A stretch of DNA of 64,000 bases from Festucalex cinctus (taxonomy: Eukaryota > Chordata > Actinopteri > Syngnathiformes > Syngnathidae), in the NCBI RefSeq assembly GCF_051991245.1, contig NC_135414.1:31475762-31539761 (forward strand). Direction: 5' to 3'. The first letter of the stretch is position 1. Each line of letters opens with the position of its first letter. The notes beneath the pieces are model-generated. The model made no database searches, had not been told where the DNA came from, and saw only the letters and a list, made by a program, of their open reading frames with translations. The position numbers were made by a program, and so were the translations under genes. Positions 1 through 63,665 of the stretch are shown in pieces.

Positions 1-159
1 ATACTGGAGCTACAGAATCTACCTAGTGAGCGTGAATTGAAAACTTGACACATTTAACTGAGAATCGGCCCCCAAAAAAATGATCTTATAGTTGTCAAAA
101 TGGAAGGATTTTTCGCTAAATCAAGTGAATGTGTGAAGGTGAAAGGTTTTTTTTTTTAA

Positions 160-609
160 ACTCATTTTCTCCCAAAAACGTATAAATACGTTCTATTTTT
201 AATATTACCATGCTCCCAAAGACCCCAAATTTATACGTTGTTTTTTTTTTATGCTAGAGCATAAAGAAGGCTTTGCTACAGCCTCTGAACTGAAGAGAAT
301 GTTTGAAGCAATGATTGTTATTACAAAAACGGCCAGAAGGTGGCAGCAGAGTATAAGAGATCAACCATGTTGCAAAAAAAGCTCTTTTAAACAGATTTGT
401 GAATAATGAATAATGATGAAACTTAGCTATATTCTAACGGACAGATATAGAAATATACTTTTTTTCCCCTCATGAAATAAGAAACTCTAATCTTTCTTTT
501 GGTCGGTTCCACACAATATTCGGTGGGCCTTGCAAAATCAGTCAAAATCCAGTAAAACAGCTGGGAGCTAAGGGGATTGCTTCAGTGAAAATGGCTGCGA
601 GTAAATGAG
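160..609 (+). mobile_element. TTAA-flanked MITE-like element, copy 1
   Basis: This is one of seven copies of a roughly 450-550-bp element in the window. It starts CTCATT and ends AAATGAG as short inverted ends, and TTAA abuts both sides (156-159 and 610-613), as in piggyBac-type insertions. Internal landmarks shared with other copies include an AAGGCTTTG segment, CTTAGCTATATTCTAA and CTTGCAAAATCAGTCAA. A CTCF-like core with one mismatch (CCAGAAGGTGGCAGCA) lies at 333-348. No coding capacity was seen. Confidence 0.7.
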
Positions 610-939
610 TTAAAAAGAGTTTTTTTTTTTTGTTTTTTTTTGGCAGCAAGTCATGGAAGATGAAGAAAAAAGTGGAAATTTGTCATAAAAAGGTGTCATA
701 ATTGTAGGAATGAATGCAAATTTGTCATAATGTAAAAAGGTCAAATTAAAAATAAGTGATCATTGAAAATCCAATTATAGTAGAGAAAGTTTTTGGAATG
801 ATTCATCTTAGTCCGATTTTTTGCATATCGCAAACACTTCTCTCATTTGATCAGGGGTGTGTTGACTTATTTTTAGCGCTGAAAAGTGGCCCATCTTTTA
901 TCTTTTTTGTCACCCAATGTTGTTCTTGTGAGATGAACG

Positions 940-1345
940 TTTGAATGAAATGAAAGTTGACGGCGCGGCAATCAAGAAAAATTGCGCGCAGTGTTGTTGT
1001 TGCTGTTGTTGTTGGCGCTTGATTACGTTGCTACGCTAACTCTTCAATTCCAGCCGCAGCCAAACAAAACGGAAAATCAAGCTTTTTGTTTCACACTAAT
1101 TGCGGCAAATGTTCTCGAGCTCCCTGCGCTAAACTAAATTCAACTGAACAAAACGCCCCTAAAGATCTTTTACACACAATTTGCCCGTCAACGGCGGAAA
1201 GTTGTTGGCTGCATTTTCTACCCCCCTAATGAGTGTTATGCAAATATGGATGAAGTTTAATTAAAAGAGAGATGTAATTACACTCAGCATACAGACGCAG
1301 CTGGAATGTTTTACTGGAGCAAGCAACCTGATTAGGTTTCATTTT
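940..1345. promoter_or_regulatory. Non-repetitive intronic block with homeodomain/POU-like sites
   Basis: This block lacks the repeats that surround it. It contains an octamer ATGCAAAT (about 1239-1246), several TAAT/ATTA cores (TAATGAG, TTTAATTAAAA, GTAATTACA) and GATTACG-like sites. It could be a conserved enhancer, but the evidence is motif clustering only. Confidence 0.25.
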
Positions 1346-2260
1346 CTCCCCTTTCATTGTTACTTTTTTTTTTTCCTTGCTCGTTTGTGGACCGCAACAT
1401 AGTCGGAAGATTTTATCCGACGCCTTTTAGACAAAAGCCGTGTCATCTTTTGTATTTCAGAAATGTTTGTTTTTTTTCCAGTGTACAGGCATGTTTGACT
1501 TTTAAGAGTTTGTGTTCTTTCAGTGTAGTACCAGGTTGTGCCACAACATGCCGCCGGGCAGCACTGAGCAAGAGTTCTACTGGAAGTGATTCAACGTTTT
1601 ATGAAGGGCAAGAAGAAGAAAGCAAAGAAAGTCCAACTTACATCTAATATGTAAATATGGAATCTCAATTCATTATTTTTCTTCCTCACGTGTATTTTGA
1701 GTGTAATTCCACTGTCGATAACTCTACCGCAGAGCCACACCGTCCCACTGTCAACAACTTACAAAACATAAATGAAAAGGGACAGAAAGAAGTAAAAGTA
1801 AAAGTAAAAGTAGTAACCCATAAAGGTGAAAATAAAAATAAAATAAAATAAAAAAATACAGAAAGAAATCAGCACACCTGGCTTAAAAACCTTCATCTGA
1901 AATGTCGGAAACTACTTACAAAACTGAATAAAACTCTCAACAGGCCGGTGTGATATTACCGGAAACATTGCTAACCGTGATAATACTATGTGGAGTTTGT
2001 TCTACAGCTTGTGTGTCCATGCTAGGTGGCGGTCTTTGTTTTTAGCAATGCTAGCTACGCTAACTATCACGACGAGTGGTTTTCTTTAGCCACAAGCCAC
2101 GGTTTCAACGGTTAGATCTCTGAGAACGGTTCACCTAGCAATACGTAGAAAATAGCAGGTAACAGTTAGCCGAGCTGGCTTGTTGCTAGCTTGACGCCAG
2201 TGGTATGTTTGTGTACATTTGAGTTGAAAATAGAATGATTCTGAATCACATTTTACTCAC

Positions 2261-2564
2261 CCGAGCAAAAAAAACAAGACGGGAGTTATTTAGTGCTTCT
2301 TTTGATTCGAGTTCGCTGACCCAACCACAAACTAAATAGTTGTAAGCCTTCAGGCTTTTATACGTCTTCATTTGGCTAGCGGTGTAGTACGATATCTGGA
2401 CGGTGAGAAAGTTTGCGATGTCAGTTGCCTCCACGCCAGGCAAATCTGACACGAGTTCGGAAAAATCTCTTCCTCAGAGTGTAAGGATCATATCTGACAT
2501 ATTTTACGATTTATCGGCTACGTCCAGGCTCAGCCAAAGCTTTTGCATAGTCGCTTTCCATCAT
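2261..2564 (-). pseudogene. 5' coding remnant of a multi-copy fish SWIM/YqaJ-type gene family
   Basis: On the minus strand an ATG at 2564 opens MMESDYAKALAEPGRSR and then hits a stop. After frame breaks the segment resumes as FSELVSDLPGVEATDIANFL and SYYTASQMKTYKSLKAYNYL, ending at a GTGAGT donor. The order LAEP-RSR, then TDI-NFL, then K-YKSL-AYN resembles the N-terminus of uncharacterised fish proteins that I recall with SWIM zinc-finger and YqaJ nuclease domains. These are probably spread with transposons. No further exon is visible downstream, and the frame is broken at least twice. Confidence 0.5.
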
Positions 2565-3739
2565 TTTCAATGGGTGTTCCCTACTTCCTGACCCCCAGTT
2601 GAATTTTGCGCGCCACCGGAATCACGTGATTGCAACCCACCTATAGTAGTAGAAGGCAGTAGTGGAAAAAAAATTGTGAGTAGTAATACCGTGGTGCTGA
2701 AAAATGTGTACTAGTTCACGGTGGATATCCCAGATGCGAAATAAATGCTCAAAAGGTTTTCCCTAGTTTGTCTTTGTCCTACTTGCAATCATATATTGTT
2801 CTGTCATCAAATGTATTTTAATTGCGCCTCCTCAAGAGCATTTGGAACATCAAATGTTGCTCATTAGCATCATGTGGTCCTGGCAGCCTCACTTGCAATT
2901 GTGTCTGGGTTGCCGTGGGCGTCCGTTCCAGCGCTTCAGATTGCCGTTTGATTGGTCGCTCGGTAGCCAAGCCCAAAATCTGGCGTCGCGTTTGCATAAA
3001 TTCCGGGAATTTTTCAAGGTTGGAAACTTTCGAATGGCAACTTTGGGGAATAAAAGAGAGATTTAAGCTTGTGTTATGCTTGTCATTTATGCTTGTTTTT
3101 TTTTAAATTCCTTACTTTGTTTTCTTAAAACATTGCGGAGGTGTGGGCCAAAGGAGAAGCTATTAACTTTTGTTTTGAATCTGGATAGCATCCAAAGTTT
3201 TCTTCCCCACGTTGCAGCAGATTCATTATTTTCATTTTATTGTGTAATTTCTGAAGAGCATTCACATGTGACATTCCAAATAAAAAAATAAAATAAAAAA
3301 ATAAAACAAATTGCCTTATTTCTTATCAGCCAATATTTGCCATTCTACTCCTTCTAGATTTTTCCACCAATTTAAAGCATTCCAATTACAAACCCTTTTT
3401 TTTTATTTTCAAGAAAAATTTCACAGCGTTACCTCCAAGCACATTTCTTGACCGATTCAAATGATTCTAACTTCAAACTTTTCAGCTCATTCAGAAGCTC
3501 ATACGATTGATCACATCATACATATTCCCACATTTCCAAATAAACTATACAAATGAAGCAAGATTTTCGAGTTGGCATTCACTTCCATCCGCATTTCTGG
3601 TTTGATTTAGCTTCAAATTGTTGAGCTCAAATCAGGACATCTTAGGAAATCATTTTTGAATTCCCTACATTGCCATATTTTTGCGACAATGTTTCCAAAT
3701 TAAGAACTATTTCACATATTTATCCCACTTTCCACATTT

Positions 3740-4465
3740 CTTGACCAATTTATCCATTCGAACCGTAAATTGTTCGTCTCGTTAATTATTACTCTTATTT
3801 ATCACAAATCATAAAAATCGCACATCTCAGCAAAATGAAGATACATATTTGTGTATTTACTTCCTCTCTCCACGTTTCATGACGGATTCGAGCCAAATTC
3901 AAGTCTCAAATTCTACATTTCAACAGTTCAATTCATTCCACAGCATTTCAGTATTCAGCATTCACATACAATTTCTACGCAAATTGAATTCTCCTGCTGA
4001 CATTAAAAATGCATTAAAGTATATTCCAGACTTTATTTTTTTTTACTTTTATATTAGAACAGGAGTTCAAGCAGTACTTCTACAAGTCTTCTTCATTCAC
4101 TGTATTTCCACATTTCTTGACTAACTCATCCAATCGAACCTTAAATTGTTCGTCTCACTTGACAGCTTGGCAATTATTGATCACATTAGGAAAATATTGC
4201 ATACTCACAGCAAAATGAAGATACATATGTGTGTATTTACTTCTTCTTTCCACGTTTCATGACAGATTCGAGCCAAATTCAAGTCTCAAATTCTACATTC
4301 CACACAGTTCACTTAATTCCACGCAGCATTTCAGCATTCAGCATTCACATACAATTTCTACACAAATTGAATTCTCCTGTTGACATTAAAAATGCATTAA
4401 AGTATATTCCAGACTTGATTTTTTTTTTTAACTTATAAGTTAGAACAGGAGTTCTAACAGTACTT
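3740..4465. repeat. Two-unit direct tandem duplication, period about 380 bp
   Basis: The block around 3835-4085 is repeated around 4215-4465. Both contain ATGAAGATACATAT, a GTGTATTTACTTC stretch, TTCATGAC, CAAATTCAAGTCTCAAATTC and GCATTAAAGTATATTCCAGA. The chance ORFs over the two units therefore encode near-identical peptides. More diverged pieces, such as CATTTCTTGACC, extend left to about 3440. AT-rich and noncoding. Confidence 0.75.
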
Positions 4466-4489
4466 CTACAAGTCTTTTTCATTTACCGT

Positions 4490-5060
4490 ATTTATTTGAT
4501 CTGTGCTGTGCTTCTGCTTCAGTGCAGTTTTGTGTACTTTTGCCACCTCTGCATCACGAACTGAAAGGAAAGTCCTCGGCGTGAAGACAAGAGGATGCAT
4601 TTAGCGTAATAGCGGCGTTGTCGCACGCCTCTCACATGTCTAATGGAGCGTGTGAAGGCCTCTTTGAAACCAATTAAGGCAGACACAAGATGCCAACTCT
4701 TCTTCTTCTTCTTCCCTCACGCGTCTTCAAGCGCCGTGATGAAATAAAGAGCTCTCCGTCTAACATACATTGTTGACGTCCAGCAGCGAGCCCTTGATTA
4801 ACAATTCACTTCCAAGCTGCCGTCTTTAAGGAGAAAAGAAATAAATAAATTAAAAAAATTACGGATTCACGCGTGGAGATGAAATGTTTGTTTTGAAGAT
4901 TTGCCGCTGCCGTCGAGTATTTACGGCGTCTTCTGACAAGCAAAGCAGCTAATTAGTTTGTATGCGCAACGCTCGGCTACAGAAGTATCCAAATGTGATG
5001 CAAGAGTGGTGGAGGGGGCAAGGGTTGTGTGGACCCGGGGCGTTTCATTTCAAAAGAATT
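4490..5060. other. Non-repetitive intron sequence
   Basis: This mixed-composition sequence has no obvious repeat. It includes CAGCTAATTAGTTTG and AACCAATTAAGGC, which carry homeodomain-like cores. It ends in a poly(A) run (5060-5082). No gene seen. Confidence 0.35.
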
Positions 5061-6735
5061 AAAAAAAAAAAAAAAAAAAAAAGGAACAGTCCATACTTTG
5101 ATGCTGGTTGATTTCCATAATGACTTTTTTCATCCTTTCCTTTAAGTGTAGGGAAAGGAAGCCCTCTGTAATGATGATTACACAAATGCTAACATGTTCA
5201 CGAAGGTAAGCTAGCACAGCAAAAGAGAAAACTAAGATTGGAAAACAAATATCGTGAGTGAGCAGAACAATTAGAAAATGGAATGGTTTAATTCAAATGA
5301 GTAATGTGGAGGGAGGTACTAGCAACTGCATGTCACATTTGTTTAGTTTTTTGCCATTTTAAGTGTACAGTGTTCCCTCGTTTATTGCGTGTTAAGTTCC
5401 AAAATCTACCCAAAATAATGGAAATCTGTGTTAATATAAAGAAAATAAAAATTCCGTTAATTATATATATTTTTCGTTTATGTTTTTTCGTTTTGGTATG
5501 ATTTTTTCTTTATTATATATGCTTTTTCATTCATAATATGTTCCGTTTTTCATTCACATTCATTTTTTTCCATTAAAAGTATAGAACATGTGTAATTCTG
5601 AAAAAGGCGGAATTATTGGAATGTGCAGAAATCGTTCACAAGATGTATTGAATAAGCTAAACAGTTTGAAGTTGGAAAATATGCAATTGGTTGAGAAAAA
5701 TGTGGAGAATAAGTTTTAAGTACTAATTTGGGAATGTTTTCTTAAAAAATGTGGAATACTGAAAGGAAAGAATTCTCCCAAAGAAAATGATTGGAAAAGT
5801 GAATTAATTTTAGACCAGTTTTTCACAATATTTTTTTTTTTTTGTTAGGTCACAAATAGTTCATGTACTCCCAATTTACTACCACGACTATAAATAGTAT
5901 CATTTGCCTATAACATTGTTGTTTGTTGCATTGTCACATTCTCTGACAATAAAAGCGCCACTGCCACCTACTGTAGTGGATGTTCAATTACAATTTATTC
6001 TAGAACAAGAACAAAAGAATATGTTCCCTGGGATCACACGCAGACCACAACCCATGATGATGTGGATGAATTTGAAATACTGTTTATTAAAGAAACTGTC
6101 CCACTGCTGAAATGAGTGTCCTGGCTAGATTCGACTGACACGGCAACAAATAGAAACCAAATCTGATTGGATGAAACAAAAAAAAAACAAAAAAACAAAC
6201 AAAAAAACAAACAAACAAACATCTAAGCTCCACACTAACAAATACTTTGGCATAAATTGTTTCAGTTTCATGGAAGTAATATGACAATTGAAGTTGTAAA
6301 TATAGGTCACTCTGAGATACTTTGTCGAAGTTTGTCAAAAAAAAAAAAATGTCCTCCTCTGGGCAAACCATCTGCGATGATAGCGAACAATTAGCGGCTG
6401 ATCACCTACGGCGTCAGGCGGCGGCATGATGGCGGCGAGGGAATCCTCAGGAAGCATTCGGGTGCATTTGAATAGCCGGCAGGGGGTTGTGCAATAAACC
6501 GCCACCGGGGAGTCCTAAATGCGAATAAATATCCAATTGTTGCCAGTGTGCGTTTTTAATCCCGCCCCCCCCGTGGAGTCATTTGAATATTTGTGTTTTG
6601 ACATTGTAGAGAGAAACGTGCTGTTTGGGGAGATGGTCTCTTGGGCATTTGGCACCTAATCAAGCAGGTAATGTACACAAAGAAATATTGACGACGCAGG
6701 TGGCTAATCTGCATTCGATGGGGGCAATGCCAGAG

Positions 6736-6750
6736 TCAGCAGGTGGCGCT
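6736..6750 (+). promoter_or_regulatory. CTCF-like core motif outside the MITE copies
   Basis: TCAGCAGGTGGCGCT differs from the CTCF core consensus (CCASYAGRKGGCRSY) only at the first base. It lies in otherwise non-repetitive intron sequence. Binding is untested. Confidence 0.4.
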
Positions 6751-7292
6751 AAAGTGCAGAGAAATTGGAGAGCAACTTATCATATTGCTGTTTGGCGCAG
6801 TTTTTGGAGCGATAGCATTTGGCCATACTGAGTTTGTTGGGCCAATAATAATAATAAAAATAGCAACGCTTAAAAAAAGACATTTTAGAGCTCTTTTTAG
6901 CAGTTAAAAATAAATAGCCTATATTTTTATTATTTATTATTATGATTAGATATTATGTTTTTATTATTTGTTATTATTTTCGTGGTCTATGCATGATTAA
7001 ATAGGAGGAACCACAAAACTGTTGCCGAGCAATACTGGAAACATGAAAACAGATTTTTGGTTTCATTTGAACATTCCTTCTTTTATTTAGGCATATGTTG
7101 ATTTTAAGGGGGGGGCAGTTAATAGGCGGGTAATGGCGGTACAATGGGGTGGCTGACCACTTTTGATGGAGTTTTTGGAGTAATTCCACCTGTTTGTGTC
7201 ACCTTGCCCTGTCCTATTTTTGCTATTTTTATATTTTGCGCCATACTGAGTCTAACTGGCTCATTTCATGAATTTCTTTGTGTTTTCATGAA

Positions 7293-7740
7293 CTCACTGA
7301 CTGGCAGCCATTTTCACTGAAGCAACCCCCTTCGCTCCCGGCCGTTTTCCTGGATTTGGACTGATTTTGCAAGTCCCACAGAATATTGTGTTTTATTGCT
7401 ATCAAAACATGGAACCCACCAAAAGAAAGATTAGAATCTCTTGTTTGATCAGGGAAAAAAAAGGATGTTTGTATCGTGTTTCTGTTTTGCAGCAATTTCC
7501 ATTAGAATATAGCTAAGTTTCATCATTATTCACAAACTTGAAAAAGAGCTTGTTGCAACATGGCCCTGGCTGATCTCTTATACTCTGCTGCCACTTGCTG
7601 GCCGATTTTTTTATATAATAACTACCATTGCTTTAAGCGACCTCTTCAGATCAGAGCTGCATTAAAGCCTTCTGTATGCTACAGCATAAAAACAAAAACA
7701 AAAAGAAAAACGTATTTATACGTTTTTGGGGTTGAATGAG
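7293..7740 (-). mobile_element. TTAA-type MITE-like element, copy 2
   Basis: This copy is inverted relative to copy 1. It begins CTCACTGACTGGCAGCCATT and ends GTTGAATGAG, with the flanking TTAA decayed on both sides. A CTCF-like core on the minus strand at 7587-7602 (CCAGCAAGTGGCAGCA) has one mismatch. It contains the internal landmarks listed for copy 1 in reverse orientation. Confidence 0.7.
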
Positions 7741-9069
7741 CTAATGAGCTTTGGCCTTAAATATGATTTTGCTCCTCGCGTTCTACCTATAGCGTCAAAT
7801 GTGCTGACTGGGAAGAAAAAAAAAGCAATCAAAACGGAAGCAATTTGATTGTGTTATGTTGTCCATCAGATGACACTTTGGCGTACGATTATTTAATATA
7901 CCTTATGATGCCGTTTCCGGATATAAAACCGACCGCAGTGATGGCTTTTCCCATCTAAAAAAAAAAAAAAAAAAGTGCTCAAAAGTCAAAACTGGCAGCA
8001 TTATGCATGAGCGTCAGTGTTTGTTGGCGCTAAAAGTCCCTGAGGAGCACAACTCAAGGCCGGTGCTACTGACTGCCAATGGCTGACTGGTCGCAAGGAC
8101 GACTTCTTGGATAAACACCATGAAGGGCCTCACACTCACACACGCACACACACACACACAAAATACACATTGATTGTTAAAAATGCCATTTAAATAGTGC
8201 CCAGTTGCACTTTGAAGCCTCAGTGGCGAGACATGCAGCCAGAAGCACACATGGTGCTCTGCTGGGACCTAAAAGACTCGCAGACCTTGAGTGCAAAACT
8301 TTGGACGTATTCAAAAAGCATGCAAAATGTCATCAGGCAGCACCAAGACTCGTCTTTTGATGGAATTTCCAGCAAAAACAAAAAAAAAGGGTGAGGGAGA
8401 GAAAGGGCCATCTGCTGGCTCTACGTTGTTATTGTCAAAATTTCTCTCGGTTACGTTTGTTGCTTGGCAGAATTTACGGGACGTTTTCATTTGTGTCCCA
8501 AAAGCCCATTACAAACAATAATCGGAAATTTGCTCCAACCAATTTCCCTCACAATGATGTTTACTTACATGGTGATGCAGGGCAGAGGGCTTTACATGGA
8601 GATGGGAATGACCGAATGACGTCACTCCCAAAACAGCAACATCAGGAAAAACAAGCATGCGTGTTTCTAACCAATAGAGGGTGAACCGATTAGTCGACTA
8701 CTCTGTTTCAAGCTTGAAGTCAAATAATTGCTTATCATGTTTTTGTATCTCATTTTCATAAGGGACAATTTATTGGACCATCTGCTTCCATTGCCAGAGT
8801 TTGACAAAATTTCCGGACAATAAGGTCACATAGTCTTCATTCGTCCATGCAGGTTCCAGAGTACGAACATAACCTGGCTGAGCAAGGGTGTAGCAGTTAG
8901 CGTTGCTAGTCTTAAAATATTTATACCAGCTATAACTCACCAAGTCAAGGCACAAATGAAACTCCTTCTTTGTCGCCAAATTGTTCCAACAAACTAGAAA
9001 AAACTTCCACGGAAATTTTGGACGTGACTGCTGACTCTTGCAAAGTGGAAAGCCACATGCACTGAACAG

Positions 9070-9405
9070 TTTGCCAAATCCTGTTGAAATCAAGTCACTT
9101 CCTGTTGAAATCAGGTCGGTTCTGGGTCGCTTCCTGTTGAAATCAGGTCACTTCCTGTTGATTTTAGGCCACTTGCGGGTCACCTTCTGTTTGAAACCAG
9201 GTCACTTCCTGTTGAAATCAGGTCACTTCCTGTTGGAATCAGGTCACTTCCTGTTGATTTTAGGCCACTTCCGGGTCACTTCCTGTTGAAAACAGGTCAC
9301 TTCCTGTTGGAATCAAGTCACTTAGTCACTTCCTGTTGAAATCAGGTCACTTCCGGGTCACTTCCTGTTGAAATTAGGTCACTTCCTGTTGAAATCAGGC
9401 CAATC
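9070..9405. repeat. Minisatellite, unit about 20-21 bp
   Basis: About fifteen degenerate tandem units are built on CACTTCCTGTTGAAATCAGG. Variants include CACTTCCGGGT and GATTTTAGGC. The array is almost free of stops on the plus strand, which produces a chance ORF. Confidence 0.9.
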
Positions 9406-10394
9406 CCTAGGTGCTTGATTTGTGGATCTTTTTCCCCCCTTCTCCATTCATTTCTATGGGACTTTTTGGCGTTTTTTGGGGGGAATTGCGTCACCATGGT
9501 AACTAAAAAAATAAAATAAAAATCCTCGCCGGGTCAGACCAAGCCGCAGATTTTGATACCTCATTTCTGCCAGTACGTTCAACGGTTCGGGCCACATTTT
9601 GTCTGAAAAATTCTGGTAAATAAAGAAAAATAATAAACGCCATGTGCCTGATCGTGCAATGGAAACTGATGAAATATCCACTGCCTCTTGAGTGCCATCT
9701 AGAGGAGTGAAAAAGTATCACAAGTGCTTCATGAAGCTTTCATGACGCTTCATTTGTCCGTCACTACAAACTGGTCAAATTTGTTGCTAGGAAGAATCTG
9801 TGGGGAACAATTATTTTGTGCTCCAAAGCCCAATAAAAGAAATGCAAAACTATAACACCGCACTACAGTGTTTCCATGGCGACAAATTGTTCACTTGGTG
9901 TTCCGATGTGACCTCCTCGTATGATGAGCCACGCGCTGCTTCACCAGGGTATGACAAATTGTATCCGGTGTCCCATCGTGTCGTGAGAGTCCTCCCTGCT
10001 TGTTTTGATGGACTCCATTACCCATAAGCCCCCTCCCAATCACATGTTGATATGCTCGCCGTGGCCCTCCGAGCCGCTGGTGGCATTTGTTTGCCTTCAA
10101 TAAATAATAAGCCGGGGCGCGAGGGTCCCGTCTAATTCCAGACAAAAGTGGCGAGCGCTCGGGACTCGATGACTCGGTATGAATTATTGATGTGTGTGCG
10201 GCGCAGCGTGTGCGAGTTTCTGCGACAAAAAGGCGCGGTGGCGAGCGCTGACCGCGGGGGGCGCCGCTTTTGTCATTACAATTACACTGACATTCGCCAC
10301 TCACCAATGCGTCAACGAAATGCATTCAATGCATGACAATGCGGTAAAGTGCTCTTACATAAGCTCGGCGTTTGCTGTGAAAAAAACAGAAGGA

Positions 10395-11215
10395 CAAGAA
10401 ATAATCCACAGAGTACAAAAAAAATAAAAAATACAAGGCATGTTAAGGACATGTACAGTATGTGCAAAATTGATTGTGCTGTCTCCTTTCACTAGTTAAT
10501 CTTCAGAACCATCACTTTGAACAATATAAATAAAGAGACTAGAAATAATCCATAAAGTAAAAAAACTAAACAGAATTGCACGTTTTGTCACACGTAATGT
10601 ACATTGTACAAATAATGAATGTGATGGTGTCTATCGACATGTACCCATGACAAAAGCCACTTTACACAACATAAATAACCAATACGACTAGAAATAATCC
10701 TCAAAGGCAAAAAAGTTCATGGTCTACGAAGCATTAACGCATATTGTATGTGTCATTGAAAGCAAATAACATGACTGTTCCTCTTTGCAGTTATTCACGA
10801 GAACCACCGCCATGACAAATCCAAAATAAAAACAACGGCGACAAATAATCTAGAAAGACAAGTACATGGCAAGCTTGATTAGAGACACACACAATAAGTA
10901 TGTCAGAATAATTGATGCACTCTATTCCCTCCATCATTTACAAAAGAAATAAAATTAATAGAAATCCATCCATACGTTCTCCGAAAATAATCTACAAATT
11001 CAATAAAGTTAATGGAATGCTCAGATCAGCCAGTTAATTGTAACAACTACTTCCTTGCACATGAGGAAAAAAAAACAAAACATGGACAAAATAGAAATAA
11101 TCCACAAGCTCAACGCAGTTGCAATTGCAATCTCAGAGACAACTGCCTTGCATAATAGAAATAAATAAAAACAACCAGAAATAATCCACAGAGGAAATAA
11201 AAGTGTTGGTCAATC
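10395..11215. repeat. Degenerate long-period array with AGAAATAATCCACA core
   Basis: The core AGAAATAATCCA-A recurs at about 10398, 10541, 10688, 11093 and 11180, with weaker copies at about 10843 and 10984. Spacings are about 90-150 bases and A-rich sequence follows each. It is an old, diverged tandem repeat with no coding potential. Confidence 0.6.
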
Positions 11216-11444
11216 ACGCACAAGCAATGTATGGTATGTGTTGCATGATTAATTAATTAATTAATTTCCACAACTGTTAGAGGCTAGAAAAAAAAATCCC
11301 CCCCCCCCCACAAAAAAAAAACAAACAAAGTCCACTTACTCGAATTACTGCGCCAAGTTTCTCTCGGCAGATTTTTCCGACCATCACCACCTTGTACGAT
11401 TGCAACCGACAAATAAATAATGAGAAATGAAGGCTTGCGCTCAC

Positions 11445-62319
<50,875 letters not shown>

Positions 62320-63120
62320 CTGGAAACGGGGCAGACGGAACTTCGGTTAGATTTGAAGTACATATATCTGCACACGTTTTGGTCAGATTGGGATTATGGA
62401 TGAGGGTTAGAGGCTATGGTTAGTGATTGCGGGTTATTGGGTCAGCGTAAGGGGCAAGGATTAGGTGTTGGGTTCAGGGTCTATGTTACAGATACGGACT
62501 TGAGTTTCGGATTTAGGAGTGAAGGCTTGAAGTTGGACACTCGGTTAAGTGTTAAGGGACTTGGGTAAGGGGCAACGATTAAGAGGTGACCACCATGCAT
62601 GAAGACAAGATTATTTCTTATCCTTAATATACGTTATATCATCAGTGTCAGGCAGAATCCTTGGACGTCCAAATATGGCTAATTTCACTTTTTATTTTTC
62701 TGCCAATCCATATGATTGCCTGTTCCCAAATTACCTGTTATTTTGTATCCATTGGTAACCAATTTAAAGTGTTCAAATAGATTGAGAACAAATCTCACGC
62801 AAGTGTTTGTAGAACTCCGCCCCCTTCCCACACTCCGTGGGAGCTGTGCAGCATGATGCTTCCTCAAGACAAAGTCTGGATATTTTTTATAAAGGAAACT
62901 GGACTGTAATGGCAAATTTGCTCTATATGATTTATTTGGTTGCTCCTAAACTATGAGATGAAATTTTCAAAAATCATTTCCAGTTGAATATAGGAAACTT
63001 TTCTGCACTTGTGTCCACAACCAGCCGCACATGGTAACAGTAATCGGTTTTGAAGCACAGACTGAAGTGGACAGCTGCCGCCATACAACATAATTTACAA
63101 CACACATTTCCGATTCTTAA

Positions 63121-63521
63121 CTCATTCACTCCGAGCAACCATTTTCACTGTTTTCACATTTTTGGCTGTTTTACGGGATTTGGACTGATTTTGCAAGGCC
63201 CAAAGAATATTGTCTTCTGTTGCTATAAAAATATGGAACTTAACAAAAGCAAGATAAGAGTCTCTTCTTTCACCAGGGGAAAAAAAAAGTATGTTTGTAT
63301 CTGTTTCCGTTTTGCAGCAATTAGCATTAGAATATAGCTACGTTGCATCAATATTCACATTCCCGTTGAAAACAATGGCAAAAAGATCTTGTTGCAACAT
63401 GGCCCTGGCTGATCTCTAATTCTCTGCTGCCACCTGCTGACAATTTTTTGAAATAACTACCAGTGCTTTAAGCCACCTCTTCATGTCCGAAGCTGCATCG
63501 AAGCCTTCTGTATGCTTTTGC

Positions 63522-63587
<66 letters not shown>

Positions 63588-63665
63588 ATTTTTTATTTTT
63601 TTTTATCTAAATACGTTTTTGGTAGTGAAGGGCAAAGTATTAAAAAAAATTTGGGTTTGAATGAG
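63121..63665 (-). mobile_element. TTAA-type MITE-like element, copy 7, with (TA)n expansion
   Basis: The copy begins CTCATTCACTCCGAGCAACC and ends GGGTTTGAATGAG, with TTAA on both sides (63117-63120 and 63666-63669). A TA microsatellite (63526-63583) has grown inside it. The CTCF-like core on the minus strand at 63425-63440 (TCAGCAGGTGGCAGCA) differs only at the first base. Confidence 0.82.
63425..63440 (-). promoter_or_regulatory. CTCF-like core motif in MITE copy 7
   Basis: TCAGCAGGTGGCAGCA on the minus strand, one mismatch from the core consensus, in the intron upstream of exon A. Confidence 0.4.

Larger units (their letters stand above)
1..11444. other. Long intron after exon N (continues off the left edge)
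   Basis: No cadherin, EGF, laminin G, membrane or cytoplasmic exon is recognisable on the minus strand here, so the intron exceeds 11.4 kb. It holds the repeats listed separately. Stretches in which I see no structure are 614-940, 2565-3740, 5460-6730, 7741-9060 and 9410-10390. The last includes a GC-rich block at about 10040-10330 with chance ORFs on both strands. A (CA)n tract lies near 8137-8162 and long A/T runs at 5060-5082 and 7957-7974. Confidence 0.7.

Noticed and set aside
9891..10325. 144-codon minus-strand ORF in a GC-rich intron block
   Set aside because: It shows no recognisable domain, has overlapping ORFs on the other strand and no splice or family evidence. It is better explained by local composition.
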